Shown here piece by piece: positions 25,602 through 35,433 of a stretch of 64,000 nt of DNA. The position numbers and the translations under genes were made by a program. Positions within the stretch are counted from its first letter, which is position 1. Each line of letters opens with the position of its first letter. The DNA is from CAZCQG01 sp964500775 (lineage in GTDB: Bacteria > Campylobacterota > Campylobacteria > Campylobacterales > CAZCQG01), in assembly GCA_964500775.1 (NCBI GenBank), contig CAZCQG010000007.1:1-64000 (forward strand), written 5' to 3'. The notes below the pieces were generated by a model. The model saw nothing but the letters and a program-made list of their open reading frames with translations. It was not told the origin of the DNA and made no database searches.

Positions 25602-25629
25602 CCGTAAAAAGGAGTTTCTCCTTTTGCGG
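25602..25629. terminator. Bidirectional terminator between symporter and crcB
   Basis: CCGTAAAAAGGAG (25602-25614) pairs with CTCCTTTTGCGG (25618-25629) around a TTT loop, with one bulge and one mismatch. It lies between convergent genes and has A- and T-rich arms that can supply a U-run in either direction. Confidence 0.65.
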
Positions 25630-25632
25630 TCA

Positions 25633-26028
25633 CTAACCTCTCATCAATAACAACGTAATCTTATAACCTATTGCCGCTGCTATTACGGAGCCAAAAAGAT
25701 TGAGCGCCATATTTGAAAACCCCATAAGGATATTTCTATTTTCAAAAAGGATAAAAGTCTCGATAGCAAATGTAGAATAGGTGGTGAAAGCTCCTAAGAT
25801 TCCGGTAGCTATAAAAGAGCGGATATGCGGCGGAATAAGCTCTAAGTTGTGTGATAAGACGAATATCGCCCCCATAAGAAACGAACCTAATACATTTACG
25901 GTAAATGTCCCTATCGGTATGTCGTGCGAAAAGGTTTTACTTGCCCATCCATTGACGTAGGCACGTAAAATAGCCCCTAAAAATCCGCCGCTACCGATTG
26001 CTAGAAAGCTCTGCCAGCTCATCATCAT
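25633..26028 (-). CDS. crcB: Fluoride efflux channel CrcB/Fluc
   Basis: Small membrane protein (about 131 residues, four spans) that exports fluoride as a dual-topology dimer. Family motifs are GGFLGAILRAYVNGW near the N-terminus, GTFTVNVLGSFLMG (the conserved pore Asn) and GILGAFTTYSTFA with the Thr/Ser track. I chose the first ATG of the MMM run at 26028; the frame extends upstream but adds a non-family basic segment inside plsC. It overlaps plsC by 38 bases. No fluoride riboswitch is visible, as expected for a gene inside an operon. Confidence 0.92.
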   Translation of the reverse strand: MMMSWQSFLAIGSGGFLGAILRAYVNGWASKTFSHDIPIGTFTVNVLGSFLMGAIFVLSHNLELIPPHIRSFIATGILGAFTTYSTFAIETFILFENRNILMGFSNMALNLFGSVIAAAIGYKITLLLMRG

Positions 26029-26686
26029 GTACTTTTTGCATCTTTTCTCGCAAATCTTCGTACCAATCACTCCCTTTTTCAGGAGTAAATGATTCCATAA
26101 AGACGGCGCTTCCTTGGACTTTTTTCACGAGTTTCGAGTCAAAATCGAGTATCTCCCTCGTATTCACAAGGACGACGGGCTGAATCTTGAGATTATATTT
26201 TTCGGCTATCATCTTGGCACCTGCCTTAAACGGGAGAAATTTTCCGCTTTTAGCACGTGTCCCTTCGGGGAAAATAGTGATGATTCTTTTGTCATCAAGT
26301 GCGTTTTTCGTCTCTTTTAGGAGATAGACCAACCCCTTTTTATCCTCTCTATCTACGAGTATCATTTTCGGGGCTTTCATCAGATGACCGTATATCGGAA
26401 CATCGCCCAACTCTTTTTTTGCTATCCAACAAAGGTTGCTCGGATGTACGGCTTCGATGTAGATGACATCCAAAAAACTTTTATGGTTTAAGATAATCAT
26501 ATTTGCAGTCGTATCAAACTCCCCTTTGCGGCGTATCTTGATATTAAAAAGCCAAATATAAAACTTGGAGATTCCTGCTCGGTAGGGCTTTTGATCGTTT
26601 TTAAAGAGATACATAAGACCGATGGCGATGGGGAGAAAAACCAAAATCGCGCCGATAAATAGGTATCCTTTAATCTTCTCTAGCAT
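25991..26686 (-). CDS. plsC: 1-acyl-sn-glycerol-3-phosphate acyltransferase
   Basis: Transfers the second acyl chain to lysophosphatidic acid in phospholipid synthesis at the inner membrane. The acyltransferase motifs are NHKSFLD (NHx4D, residues 67-73) and FPEGTR with LPFKAGA downstream; an N-terminal membrane segment (about 8-28) anchors it. At 231 residues it has normal length. It overlaps the preceding envelope-protein gene by 17 bases and the following crcB by 38, so the three are translated from one message. The gene order matches that in Campylobacter as I remember it. Confidence 0.93.
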   Translation of the reverse strand: MLEKIKGYLFIGAILVFLPIAIGLMYLFKNDQKPYRAGISKFYIWLFNIKIRRKGEFDTTANMIILNHKSFLDVIYIEAVHPSNLCWIAKKELGDVPIYGHLMKAPKMILVDREDKKGLVYLLKETKNALDDKRIITIFPEGTRAKSGKFLPFKAGAKMIAEKYNLKIQPVVLVNTREILDFDSKLVKKVQGSAVFMESFTPEKGSDWYEDLREKMQKVHDDELAELSSNR

Positions 26687-27818
26687 CCTCTTTCCTTATC
26701 CATCCTATTTTATCTTCGCCGATTTGAATCTTATAAAAGTCGCCCCGTTTGAGTAGTACTTTAGATGCTATCTCTCCGTCGGTGACGTAAAAAATCGTAG
26801 AGTTCTCGGTCGGAAGTATCGACATCCTCGCCCCGCTTTTTACGACTATCTCTTTTTGAGGTTCGAGGAGTTGCAGTAGATACAAAAGGAGAGGCAAGGA
26901 TAGTAGTACGTAGAGGATTCTCCTTCTTCTAAAAGCAAAATAGAGCAAGACGGCAATCCCGATAGCAACCAAGAAGATTTTATATACCTGATAGGTCTGC
27001 TTGGGCTTTATATCACTTTGCGTGCTCACCCCTTCGTCGTTTGCATCATTTTCAACTACAAGAGGGATGAACTTATTTTGTATTTTGTTGAAGTATTCAA
27101 AACGTAAAACGGTCATGGTTTTCGGCACTATCGTAAAATACACTATCTTGCTTCTGGGGTAGTTGAGCTCTAGGGTTTCAATCCCTTGCTTTTCAATGTT
27201 GTTAATAAAAAATTCGCTTATATTTGCGTTGTTCGCCTCTATTTCCAAAACTGCCAAGTTGTGCATTTTGTCATACGTAGTCACTTTTTCGTTTGTGATA
27301 TAGAGGTCGTTGGCGATGACATTGCAAGAAAATTGACCGTTTTTCAGACGTATCGGAGACAAAGGTTTCGGAGCTATAGATTCTTCTTGTGTAATGCCGC
27401 TCGCAAATTCTACGCGCATATCTACACCGGGCAACACCGCTTTTTCATTGAGAATCTTTACGTAAACGGTATTGGTGTATTTATTATCACCTTGACTGAC
27501 CCAGCGAGAATCCTTATTCATTATCGTGACGTTGCTTTCGCCGAAAAAGGAGGTTTTCGTATAAGAGGGATTTTCGCCTAGTACCATCGCCTCATACTCT
27601 ATCGCCAGTATCTCTCCTACATAGAGATAGCGGGTAGGAAGGCGAAGATTCATATAAATAAGTTTTGTTTCGGAAGTAGTCATTGGGGCAGGGGCTTGCT
27701 CGTTTATATTTTGCGTATGCCCGATATTCGTCTCTTGTTCGGAGATATTTTGGTCTACATTCGCATAAATAAACGGAGTGCAGGCAAAAAAGAGGGCAAG
27801 GAAAAAAAGTTTTTTCAA
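26670..27818 (-). CDS. Periplasmic/inner-membrane protein, SH3-like C-terminus
   Basis: A 382-residue envelope protein. It begins with a signal peptide (about 1-19, FFACTPFIYA), has a long beta-rich periplasmic region with a BatD-like feel (YLYVGEILAIEYEAMV near residue 66), two membrane spans (about 281-298 and 303-320), and ends in an SH3b-like segment (about 325-378). I do not know a function. The conserved place between purQ and plsC in Campylobacterota suggests an envelope role but does not define it. The start is TTG at 27818, overlapping the purQ TGA (TTGA). Confidence 0.7.
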   Translation of the reverse strand: MKKLFFLALFFACTPFIYANVDQNISEQETNIGHTQNINEQAPAPMTTSETKLIYMNLRLPTRYLYVGEILAIEYEAMVLGENPSYTKTSFFGESNVTIMNKDSRWVSQGDNKYTNTVYVKILNEKAVLPGVDMRVEFASGITQEESIAPKPLSPIRLKNGQFSCNVIANDLYITNEKVTTYDKMHNLAVLEIEANNANISEFFINNIEKQGIETLELNYPRSKIVYFTIVPKTMTVLRFEYFNKIQNKFIPLVVENDANDEGVSTQSDIKPKQTYQVYKIFLVAIGIAVLLYFAFRRRRILYVLLSLPLLLYLLQLLEPQKEIVVKSGARMSILPTENSTIFYVTDGEIASKVLLKRGDFYKIQIGEDKIGWIRKEDARED

Positions 27819-28471
27819 CCTTTTATAAGCCCTTCTAACATTTTCAGACCGGCATCCTCGCCTAAATGCTTATCGACGGCTCTTTCGGGGTGAGGCATAA
27901 GCCCAAAAATATTCTTTTCCTTGTTGCAGATTCCTGCGATACTATCGATTGAGCCGTTAGGATTGTTTACATACGTAAGTATTACTTGGTCATTGTCGTA
28001 GAGCGATTTGAGCCCTTCGGGATCGATGTAATAGTTTCCTTCGGCATGCGCGATAGGAAGTGTTATTTCGTCTCCGATGTTAAAAAATTTCAGAAAATCA
28101 TTATTGTTTTGCTCTACTCGCAACGTCTCTTTTTTTGAGATGAAGTGCATCGATTCGTTTTTTTTCATAGCCCCGGGGAGGAGGTGTGATTCTAGTAGAA
28201 TTTGAAAGCCGTTGCAGATTCCAAGGACTTTCCCCCCTTTTTTAGCATATTCGCCCACGCTTTGCATAATCGGGGCAAATCTCGCTATCGCCCCGCTTCT
28301 TAGATAGTCGCCGTAGCTAAAACCGCCAGGGACTATGACTAGATCCGTCTTGTGGGGTAGCGCAGTTTCACCGTGCCACGTGATCACGGTCTTTGCTCCT
28401 GCGAGCGTATAAGCATACTCCATATCATACTCGCAGTTCGTGCCGGGGAATCGGAGAATCGTTACGTTCAT
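27815..28471 (-). CDS. purQ: Phosphoribosylformylglycinamidine synthase I (glutaminase subunit)
   Basis: Supplies ammonia from glutamine for FGAM synthesis in purine biosynthesis. It is a class I glutamine amidotransferase with nucleophile Cys in GICNGFQILLE, and the His-Glu pair in MPHPERA. The 218-residue length fits the stand-alone PurQ that works with PurS and PurL. Its ATG overlaps the purS stop as ATGA. purL itself is not in the window. Confidence 0.96.
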   Translation of the reverse strand: MNVTILRFPGTNCEYDMEYAYTLAGAKTVITWHGETALPHKTDLVIVPGGFSYGDYLRSGAIARFAPIMQSVGEYAKKGGKVLGICNGFQILLESHLLPGAMKKNESMHFISKKETLRVEQNNNDFLKFFNIGDEITLPIAHAEGNYYIDPEGLKSLYDNDQVILTYVNNPNGSIDSIAGICNKEKNIFGLMPHPERAVDKHLGEDAGLKMLEGLIKG

Positions 28472-28710
28472 TTTGCTAGCTCAATCGTGTAGTTTTCTAT
28501 GACGGTATTTGCCAGTAGGGTTTCGCACATCTTAGTGACTTCTGTCCTCGCTTCGTTTTCGTTGTCGCTCTCAAGAACAAGTTCGATTTTTTTATTGACC
28601 TTCACGTCTTTTATGCCGTGAAAACCGAGTGCTTCGAGCGCGTGGGAAATCGTTTTGCCTTGCGGGTCAAGCACCCCTTCTTTAAAACTTATATAAACTG
28701 TTGCTTTCAT
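28468..28710 (-). CDS. purS: Phosphoribosylformylglycinamidine synthase subunit PurS
   Basis: An 80-residue subunit that bridges PurQ and PurL in the FGAM synthase complex. The sequence VYISFKEGVLDPQGKTI near the N-terminus and ALGFHGIKDVKVNK are family features. It lies between purC (12-base gap) and purQ (4-base overlap), the expected order for genomes with the three-part enzyme. Confidence 0.95.
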   Translation of the reverse strand: MKATVYISFKEGVLDPQGKTISHALEALGFHGIKDVKVNKKIELVLESDNENEARTEVTKMCETLLANTVIENYTIELAK

Positions 28711-28722
28711 CGGTATCGCCTT

Positions 28723-29433
28723 TTAGTTAAGAATTCTATTGAGGACCTCTTCATACGCCATTTTGACGTTGCCTAGCCCTTGTCTAAATCTATCTTTGTC
28801 GAGTTTTTCATTGCTTTTTATATCCCAAAATCTACAGCTATCGGGGGTGATCTCATCTGCCAAGAGTATCGTTCCGTTTGCATCTATCCCGAATTCAACC
28901 TTGAAGTCGATAAGGTTTAACCCTTTTTTCTCAAAAAAGCCTTTGAGGATGACATTGATTTCACGTCCGAGTCTCTTTAGCTCCTCAAGTGCACTCTCGT
29001 GCTTCACAAGCCCCATCGCCATTGCATGTTCATCATTGATGAGCGGGTCGCCTAGTTCGTCGTTTTTATAGTAGAACTCCACTATAGTAAAAGGGAGTTT
29101 CGTCCCATCTTCAATACCGAGTCGCTTTGTCAAAGAGCCGGTGGCTGTATTGCGGACGACGACCTCTATTAGAATGATGTCTACTTTTTTTGCCGCTACG
29201 TGCGTATCGTCTAGCGTGCTTATGTAGTGGCTTTTGATGCCATTAGATTCCAAGAGTTTAAAAATCTCCGTCGTTATCTTGCAATTAAGCGCGCCTTTCC
29301 CCTCTTCGCTCCCTTTTTTGAGGTTGTTAAAAGCAGTTAAGTCGTCTTTAAATTCCATGATGACGATATTTCGGTCGTCGGTGGCATATATCTTTTTTGC
29401 TTTGCCTTCGTATAGCAGCTCTCTCTTCTCCAT
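28723..29433 (-). CDS. purC: SAICAR synthetase
   Basis: Joins aspartate to CAIR in purine biosynthesis. Visible motifs are [13 protein letters not shown] at the N-terminus, [10 protein letters not shown] in the centre and [15 protein letters not shown] near the C-terminus. Length 236 is typical of bacterial single-function PurC. It starts 20 bases after ctpA and leads purS and purQ. The promoter is probably the one upstream of ctpA, because no box is evident in the short gap. Confidence 0.96.
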   Translation of the reverse strand: MEKRELLYEGKAKKIYATDDRNIVIMEFKDDLTAFNNLKKGSEEGKGALNCKITTEIFKLLESNGIKSHYISTLDDTHVAAKKVDIILIEVVVRNTATGSLTKRLGIEDGTKLPFTIVEFYYKNDELGDPLINDEHAMAMGLVKHESALEELKRLGREINVILKGFFEKKGLNLIDFKVEFGIDANGTILLADEITPDSCRFWDIKSNEKLDKDRFRQGLGNVKMAYEEVLNRILN

Positions 29434-29453
29434 TCATTCACCCCGTTTAAAAA

Positions 29454-30770
29454 TTATTTTTTAAATACATTCCAAGCTTTTAACACGTCTATCGCACTTT
29501 TGAGCTGAATATCTCGGTACACGTTTTCTTTTGTCACCGTTGCACTATTTTCGTCAAGCGCCGTTTCGTCTTCACCTAAAACTTGATTTTCCGGTTCTAT
29601 TTTTTTAAGCTCGTTTTCGAGATGTTTTTTGAGCTCTGATTCTTTTAGCTTAAAGTCGCCGTTATCGTTTGGTACTTCACCGGGATAGACTATGATGTCG
29701 GGAGTGACCCCTACTGCTTGTATCGTTCTGCCGCTAGGGAGATAATATCTTGCAATAGTCAGACGCAGCCCCTCTTCGTCATCAAGAGGCAAAATCACTT
29801 GCACGCTCCCTTTTCCGAAGGTTTTTTCTCCGACGATAATCGCCTTTTTGTGGTCTTGGAGCGAACCGCTTACGATCTCACTTGCGCTTGCACTCCCGTT
29901 GTTTACGAGAACGGTGAGCGGGATGTTTTCGTACGTGCCTGCTTTTGTGGCTTTAAAGTCTCTATTTTCGGATTCGCTTCGCCCTTTTTGGGAGACGATT
30001 ACACCGCTGTCGATAAACAAGTCACAAAGTCCGACGGCTTGGTCTAGTAGTCCGCCCGGATTATTTCTTAGATCAAGTACGACACCTTTCATCCACGAAG
30101 CATTTTTCTTCAGTTCGTCTCGGACGTTATCTACTACGTGCTTGTCAAACGAGCTCACTCGGATATAGAGGAGTTCTTCATCTTCAATCTTCTTGGCATG
30201 TACCGACTTTACGACGATTATATCTCGGGTGATGGTAACGTCAAAGGGCTTGGGTTCTTTTTTTCTTACGATCGTTAGGGTAATTTTTGTTCCGGGCTTA
30301 CCTCGCATAAGGGATACGGCTTCGTCTATGGTCATATTGAGGGTTGATTTATCCCCTATTTTTAAAATAATATCGCCTGATTTAAGTCCCGCTTTGTATG
30401 CAGGGGTATCATCAATCGGTGCTATGACGGTGAGTGCTTCATCTCGCATACCTACCGTGATTCCAAGTCCGCCGAATTCCCCTTCGGTTTGGATTTTAAG
30501 CTCTTTAAATTTCTTTTTACTAAGGTAAGAGGAGTGGGCATCAAGATTGCTAAGCATTCCGTCAATCGCTTTGTCGATGACATCGTCGATAGGGATTTCG
30601 TCTACATAGTAGTTTTCAACGGTATTTATCACTTTTCGGAGTTTGCCGTACGCATCTAAACGGCTACCGCTCTCATCTGTTTGTTTGGCTAAGACATCGG
30701 TAGTCAATAGGAGTGATACCGCCGTTATCGTGCTGATAAAACCCGATAAAATCAGTTTGTTGTTTTTCAT
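29454..30770 (-). CDS. ctpA: C-terminal processing peptidase (S41 family)
   Basis: A periplasmic serine protease that trims C-termini of exported proteins. The order is: N-terminal membrane anchor (about 5-27), a helical segment, a PDZ domain (about 95-180, with GLGITVGMR at its start) and the S41 domain. The Ser-Lys dyad is visible as NNGSASASEIVSG and, 26 residues on, VGEKTFGKGSVQ. Length 438 is normal for CtpA. It leads the purine block by position, an association conserved in Campylobacterota but without an obvious functional reason. Confidence 0.93.
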   Translation of the reverse strand: MKNNKLILSGFISTITAVSLLLTTDVLAKQTDESGSRLDAYGKLRKVINTVENYYVDEIPIDDVIDKAIDGMLSNLDAHSSYLSKKKFKELKIQTEGEFGGLGITVGMRDEALTVIAPIDDTPAYKAGLKSGDIILKIGDKSTLNMTIDEAVSLMRGKPGTKITLTIVRKKEPKPFDVTITRDIIVVKSVHAKKIEDEELLYIRVSSFDKHVVDNVRDELKKNASWMKGVVLDLRNNPGGLLDQAVGLCDLFIDSGVIVSQKGRSESENRDFKATKAGTYENIPLTVLVNNGSASASEIVSGSLQDHKKAIIVGEKTFGKGSVQVILPLDDEEGLRLTIARYYLPSGRTIQAVGVTPDIIVYPGEVPNDNGDFKLKESELKKHLENELKKIEPENQVLGEDETALDENSATVTKENVYRDIQLKSAIDVLKAWNVFKK

Positions 30771-30807
30771 ATTTTTAGTAAGCCTCTTGTTTGTTTTTGA
30801 GCGTATT

Positions 30808-30813
30808 ATTATA
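30808..30813 (-). promoter_or_regulatory. -10 box for ctpA
   Basis: On the minus strand CACTATAATAATACG places a full TATAAT about 38 bases before the ctpA ATG, in the 196-base gap shared with clpB. Confidence 0.5.
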
Positions 30814-30907
30814 GTGAAGTGATTGCTAAAACTTGTTTAAGAGGCAACGCAAAATAGCAAGAATTGTATTAGCAGAATAAAAATTATAGTGCTAATCTGA
30901 TATAAAG

Positions 30908-30937
30908 CTTGACACTAAACGACTAAAGTTATATAAT
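30908..30937 (+). promoter_or_regulatory. Consensus promoter with HspR-type (HAIR) operator for clpB
   Basis: TTGACA (30909-30914), a 17-base spacer and TATAAT (30932-30937) make a perfect sigma-70 promoter. Overlapping it, CTTGACA, 7 bases, ACTAAAG (30908-30928) resembles the HAIR operator CTTGAGT-N7-ACTCAAG, matching 11 of 14 positions. HspR is encoded at 62415. A ribosome site AAAGGAG precedes the start. Confidence 0.65.
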
Positions 30938-30966
30938 ATTTTCAACTAAAAGCAAAGGAGTTTACA

Positions 30967-33555
30967 ATGAACATTTTTGAAAAACTGACCAATCAACTAA
31001 GAGAGAGTATAGAATCCGCAATCTCACTCGCGCTTCACTCCAAGAATCAAGAAGCACAAGTAGCGCACCTTATTTGGGCATTGCTGACAAACAGCGGCTC
31101 GATTCTCAATCAAGCTCTGAACAAGATGAACATCGACAAAGCCGCCATAGAACTCGAAGCCAAAAGCGCAGTCGAGCGCCTCCCAAAAAGCTCTAGCGTA
31201 AGCAAGGAAAACATCAAAGTCTCTAAAAATCTCGTCGATTCGTTAACTCTTGCCGAAGGGGAAGCGACGAAAAACGGCGATAAATTCATCGCGGTTGATA
31301 GCTGGATCATCGCAAATATCGGCTCTAAAGAGTTTAAAGAGATTCTTACCAAATACCTTGATTTAGGCGAACTCAAAAAGAATCTCCAAGCCATCCGCGG
31401 CACTAGCAAGATAGAGAGCCAAAGTGCCGATGAACACCTCGAAGCCCTCGCCAAATACGGTGTGGATCTCACTCAAATGGCGATTGACAACAAACTTGAT
31501 CCCGTCATCGGTAGGGATGAAGAGATAAGCCGAATGATGCAAATCCTCATCCGAAAGACCAAAAACAACCCGATTCTCCTCGGTGAACCGGGCGTAGGAA
31601 AAACGGCAGTAGTCGAAGGGTTGGCGCAAAGAATTATCAATAAAGACGTCCCTTTAAGTCTCCAAAACAAAAAAGTAGTAGCACTAGATATGAGCGCGCT
31701 CATAGCGGGAGCGAAGTACCGCGGGGAGTTTGAAGACAGGCTCAAAAGCGTCATTAATGAAGTAAAAAAGAGTGCAAACGTGATTCTCTTTATCGATGAG
31801 ATTCATACTATCGTCGGCGCGGGCGCTAGCGAAGGGAGTATGGATGCCGCAAATATTTTAAAACCTGCCCTCGCGCGCGGCGAACTCCACACCATCGGCG
31901 CCACGACGCTCAAAGAGTACAGAAAGTATTTCGAGAAAGACACCGCGTTGCAACGCCGTTTCCAACCTATTCCAGTCAATGAGCCTACTATCAACGAAGC
32001 GCTCCAAATCTTGCGAGGAATCAAAGAGCGCCTTGAAGCCCACCATAACGTCACCATCGAGGACGGCGCATTGGTAGCCGCGGCGAAGCTCTCTAGCCGC
32101 TATATCGCCGATAGATTTCTCCCCGATAAAGCCATAGACCTCATAGACGAAGGGGCGGCGGAGCTTAAGATGCAGATAGAATCCGAGCCTACCGAATTAA
32201 GTAAAATAAAACGAGAAATCCAACGCCTCGAAGTGGAGCGTGAAGCTCTCTCTATGGAAAAAGGGGACAAGAATAAGCAACGAATCGCCGAGGTGGGCAA
32301 GGAACTCGAAGATGCAAAAGAGAAGATGCGCGCGCTCCAATCGCAGTTTGAAAACGAGAAAAAGGTCTTTAACGAGGTAGCGGGGATAAAATCTAAAGCC
32401 GACGAACTTCGCAGGGAAGCGGAACTCGCCAAGCGGGGAGGGGATTTCAACAAAGCCGCCGAGATAGAATACGGCAAGATCCCCGATCTCCTCGCGCACG
32501 AAAAAGAGCTGAACGACAAATGGGCGCAGATGCAAGAGGCGGGAGTGCTGCTCCAAAACTCGGTCAACGAAGAGCTCATCGCCAAGATCATCTCGCGCTG
32601 GACGGAGATCCCCGTCTCTAAAATGCTCCAAAGCGAAAAAGAGAAAGTGCTCCACGTCGAGGATGAACTCCGTAAAGATGTCGTCGGGCAGGACAAAGCA
32701 CTCAAAGCAATTGCAAGAGCAATCAAACGCAATAAAGCGGGACTAAGCGAGCAAAACCGCCCCATAGGCAGCTTCCTCTTCCTCGGTCCAACGGGCGTTG
32801 GTAAGACGCAGAGTGCCAAAACCTTGGCAAAATTCCTCTTTGACACCGACAAAAACATCGTCCGAATCGATATGAGCGAATATATGGAGAAACACGCCGT
32901 AAGTAGACTCGTCGGTGCTCCTCCGGGATACGTCGGATACGAAGAGGGCGGTCAGCTCACAGAAGCTATTAGGAGAAAACCCTACAGCGTCATCCTGTTT
33001 GATGAGATAGAAAAAGCCCATCCCGATGTGTTTAATGTACTTTTGCAGGTGTTAGATGAAGGGCGATTGACCGATAATAAAGGGGTGACGGTGGATTTTA
33101 GAAACACCATCATCATCCTCACCTCAAACATCGCAAGCGACAAAATAATGGAGATAGGGGACGAAAACGCCCGCGAAGAGGCGGTAAAAAACGAACTCAA
33201 ACGCCATTTCAAACCCGAATTTTTAAACAGGCTAGATGACGTCATCATCTTCAATGCCCTTGGAATCGCACAGATTCGCGAGATAGTTTTTATCCTTTAT
33301 GAAGGAATCAAAGCCAAACTCAAAGAAAAAGGGATAGAAAGTGCTTTAAGTAAAGAGGTCGCAGAAAAAATCGCCGAAGCGGGATTTGATCCCGTATACG
33401 GTGCCAGACCGCTCAAACGTGCCCTCTATGAGATCATAGAAGACACACTAGCGGAGCTGATACTCGATGATAAATTGCATGAGGGGGATTTTGTGAGTTT
33501 TGATATGCTAGATGGTAAGATTGTGCCAAATATAAATAAACAAAGGGCAGGGTGA
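30967..33555 (+). CDS. clpB: ATP-dependent disaggregase ClpB
   Basis: Hexameric AAA+ chaperone that, with DnaK, rescues aggregated proteins after stress. The order is Clp N-domain (about 1-140), first AAA+ module with GEPGVGKT (near 201), the long coiled-coil middle domain (about 400-520) that marks ClpB, and a second AAA+ module with GPTGVGKT (near 600). At 862 residues it is full length. It has a consensus promoter with an HspR-like operator. Its TGA overlaps the GTG of flgA, so flagellar and stress genes share a message, at least by geometry. Confidence 0.98.
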   Translation: MNIFEKLTNQLRESIESAISLALHSKNQEAQVAHLIWALLTNSGSILNQALNKMNIDKAAIELEAKSAVERLPKSSSVSKENIKVSKNLVDSLTLAEGEATKNGDKFIAVDSWIIANIGSKEFKEILTKYLDLGELKKNLQAIRGTSKIESQSADEHLEALAKYGVDLTQMAIDNKLDPVIGRDEEISRMMQILIRKTKNNPILLGEPGVGKTAVVEGLAQRIINKDVPLSLQNKKVVALDMSALIAGAKYRGEFEDRLKSVINEVKKSANVILFIDEIHTIVGAGASEGSMDAANILKPALARGELHTIGATTLKEYRKYFEKDTALQRRFQPIPVNEPTINEALQILRGIKERLEAHHNVTIEDGALVAAAKLSSRYIADRFLPDKAIDLIDEGAAELKMQIESEPTELSKIKREIQRLEVEREALSMEKGDKNKQRIAEVGKELEDAKEKMRALQSQFENEKKVFNEVAGIKSKADELRREAELAKRGGDFNKAAEIEYGKIPDLLAHEKELNDKWAQMQEAGVLLQNSVNEELIAKIISRWTEIPVSKMLQSEKEKVLHVEDELRKDVVGQDKALKAIARAIKRNKAGLSEQNRPIGSFLFLGPTGVGKTQSAKTLAKFLFDTDKNIVRIDMSEYMEKHAVSRLVGAPPGYVGYEEGGQLTEAIRRKPYSVILFDEIEKAHPDVFNVLLQVLDEGRLTDNKGVTVDFRNTIIILTSNIASDKIMEIGDENAREEAVKNELKRHFKPEFLNRLDDVIIFNALGIAQIREIVFILYEGIKAKLKEKGIESALSKEVAEKIAEAGFDPVYGARPLKRALYEIIEDTLAELILDDKLHEGDFVSFDMLDGKIVPNINKQRAG

Positions 33556-34427
33556 AATATTTAATCGCGCTAATTTTTTTCGGTATGAGTGTTTGCGCCG
33601 TAGAGCTCGAAAAAGAGTATTTCTTCACCGATAGAAATATCACCTCTCGATTCTTTGATTCTTCTGCGGAGGAGTTTGACGTTATGTCGATTCCTCCCGA
33701 TAAAAACGTCTACAAGGTCTATGCCGATCTTATAAAAGAGCCTTTTGAAAAGCACAACATCGCAGTACATTCTAAACATTCCGTCGTCGTGTTTATCAAA
33801 AAAGGGTTGTTTGAGATGGATGCTATCAAGGAGTATATCGCGACGCTTTACGAGGATGCGTATGCGAAATACGGCATCGACGTAGAAACGATAGAGTTAA
33901 AACCCCTCTCATCACTCGACTTTACAAACCCCGAGATAGAAAAGATACATTTTAACGAATCGCTTTTAGGGCGTGATGGCGGGACGTTCAGCGTCGATTT
34001 TCTAGATGCGGGTGTAAAAAAAAGAATCTATTTTAGTTTTGACATTACGGCAAAAATACATGTACTCAAAGCAAAAAGGGACATACGAAGCGGTGAACGG
34101 ATAGATATTTGGGATTTTGAGGTTACGAATGCGGAGTTTAAGAATCTCACTAAAAAACCCGCGCAGATTCAAGATACGGCAAATGCGACCGTGAAGGCGT
34201 ATTTGCGAAAGGGAGCGATACTCTCTTCACGGCATCTAAAGTATACGAAACTCGTACAAAAAGGGGATAAACTAAGCGCGATGATGCAAGAGGGGGGATT
34301 TGAGCTTCGATTTAACGCGGAAGCGCTCGAAGAAGGGAATATCGGGGACACGATAAAAATAAAAAATAGTTCAGATACAATCCTGGAAGCAAAAATTGTA
34401 GAAGCGGGAAAAGTAGAGGTGCGATGA
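33552..34427 (+). CDS. flgA: Flagellar P-ring chaperone FlgA
   Basis: Periplasmic chaperone for assembly of the flagellar P-ring. A signal peptide (about 1-16, ending SVCA) is followed by a 120-residue region of its own and a C-terminal SAF/FlgA domain (about 165-290): [28 protein letters not shown], and [20 protein letters not shown] are family features. At 291 residues it is longer than enterobacterial FlgA but usual for Campylobacterota. The start is GTG overlapping the clpB stop (GTGA), and its own stop overlaps ubiX as ATGA. No other flagellar gene is in the window. Confidence 0.88.
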   Translation: MKYLIALIFFGMSVCAVELEKEYFFTDRNITSRFFDSSAEEFDVMSIPPDKNVYKVYADLIKEPFEKHNIAVHSKHSVVVFIKKGLFEMDAIKEYIATLYEDAYAKYGIDVETIELKPLSSLDFTNPEIEKIHFNESLLGRDGGTFSVDFLDAGVKKRIYFSFDITAKIHVLKAKRDIRSGERIDIWDFEVTNAEFKNLTKKPAQIQDTANATVKAYLRKGAILSSRHLKYTKLVQKGDKLSAMMQEGGFELRFNAEALEEGNIGDTIKIKNSSDTILEAKIVEAGKVEVR

Positions 34428-34945
34428 AATTAGTGATAGGAATAAGCGGTGCAAGCGGATATAGGCTAGGTGAACGGCTGCTTGAGTTATTGCCTAGCGG
34501 TATAGAAAAGCACGTCGTGGTGAGCGAGAGCGCAAAAGTCGTTGCAAAATATGAAGAGATGAGAATCTATGGAAATGACGACATCTCCGCCCCGATCTCT
34601 TCGGGCTCGTTCGGCGCGGATGCGATGATAATCGTCCCGTGTTCTATGAATACACTCGCCAAAATCGCCTGCGGTATCGCCGACAATCTCCTCACTCGTG
34701 CGGCAAGCGTGATGATAAAAGAGCAAAAAAAGCTCCTCCTTGCTCCGCGCGAGATGCCGCTAAGTCCCATCGCGCTAGAGAATATGCTCAAACTCTCTCG
34801 TTTGGGCGTTATCGTTTCGCCGCCGATGCTAAGCTATTATGCCGAATGCGGCAGCTTAGAGGAAATGGAGCGTTTCGTCGTGGGAAAGTGGCTCGATTCG
34901 CTCGGAATCCAAAACGATCTCTATATAAGATGGGGAGCAGAATGA
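34424..34945 (+). CDS. ubiX: Flavin prenyltransferase UbiX
   Basis: Makes prenylated FMN, the cofactor for UbiD-type decarboxylases. It is a 173-residue flavoprotein with VIGISGASGYRLGERLL at the N-terminus, PCSMNTLAKIACGIADNLLTRAA in the flavin/prenyl site and LAPREMPLS near residue 105. Both ends overlap neighbours by 4 bases (flgA, coaD). Its partner UbiD is not in the window; in this phylum the pair can serve quinone synthesis by the futalosine route. Confidence 0.93.
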   Translation: MKLVIGISGASGYRLGERLLELLPSGIEKHVVVSESAKVVAKYEEMRIYGNDDISAPISSGSFGADAMIIVPCSMNTLAKIACGIADNLLTRAASVMIKEQKKLLLAPREMPLSPIALENMLKLSRLGVIVSPPMLSYYAECGSLEEMERFVVGKWLDSLGIQNDLYIRWGAE

Positions 34946-35433
34946 AACAAAAAATCGCGGTCTATCCCGGGACGTTCGATCCCATCACCAACGGACACTT
35001 TGACGTGATAGAGCGGGCAGGAAAGCTCTTTGATAGGATTATCATCGCCGTGGCGAAATCGACCCAAAAATCGCCGATGTTTGACCTAGACACGAGGGTT
35101 TTTATGGCGGAACAAGCGGTAAAAGGTTTTCAAAACGTCGAAGTACGGTCATTTGGGAATCTCTTAGCCGATTTTGCCAAAGAGTGCGATGCGAATATCG
35201 TAGTGCGCGGCTTGCGTGCGGTGAGCGATTTTGAGTACGAACTCCAAATGGGATATGCCAACGCTTCGCTCAATCCTAACCTAGAGACAATCTATCTGAT
35301 GCCAAGTCTTAGTAACGCTTTTATCAGCGCCACGGTGGTACGGACTATCATCTATCACAAAGGCGATTTTTCCCACCTTGTTCCCGAAGTGGTGCAAAAG
35401 ATCGTAAAGGAGAAGTTTTGTATGTCGCGATAG
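34942..35433 (+). CDS. coaD: Phosphopantetheine adenylyltransferase
   Basis: Adenylylates 4'-phosphopantetheine in coenzyme A synthesis. It is a 163-residue nucleotidyltransferase with the HIGH-like motif in YPGTFDPITNGHFD and the ISSTxVR-like ISATVVRTII near residue 130. The ATG at 34942 (MKQKIAVYPG) overlaps the ubiX TGA (ATGA). The frame is open far upstream into ubiX, but those residues are not part of the family. It overlaps tmk by 16 bases. Confidence 0.96.
   Translation: MKQKIAVYPGTFDPITNGHFDVIERAGKLFDRIIIAVAKSTQKSPMFDLDTRVFMAEQAVKGFQNVEVRSFGNLLADFAKECDANIVVRGLRAVSDFEYELQMGYANASLNPNLETIYLMPSLSNAFISATVVRTIIYHKGDFSHLVPEVVQKIVKEKFCMSR

Noticed and set aside
32100..32858. Open frame of 252 codons opposite clpB
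   Set aside because: Serine-rich, antisense to the conserved ClpB middle and second AAA regions; a shadow of the GAA/AAA/GAG-rich coding strand.
34639..34941. Frame-open extension upstream of coaD
   Set aside because: It is out-of-frame text inside ubiX; CoaD families begin at the MKQKIAVYPG position.
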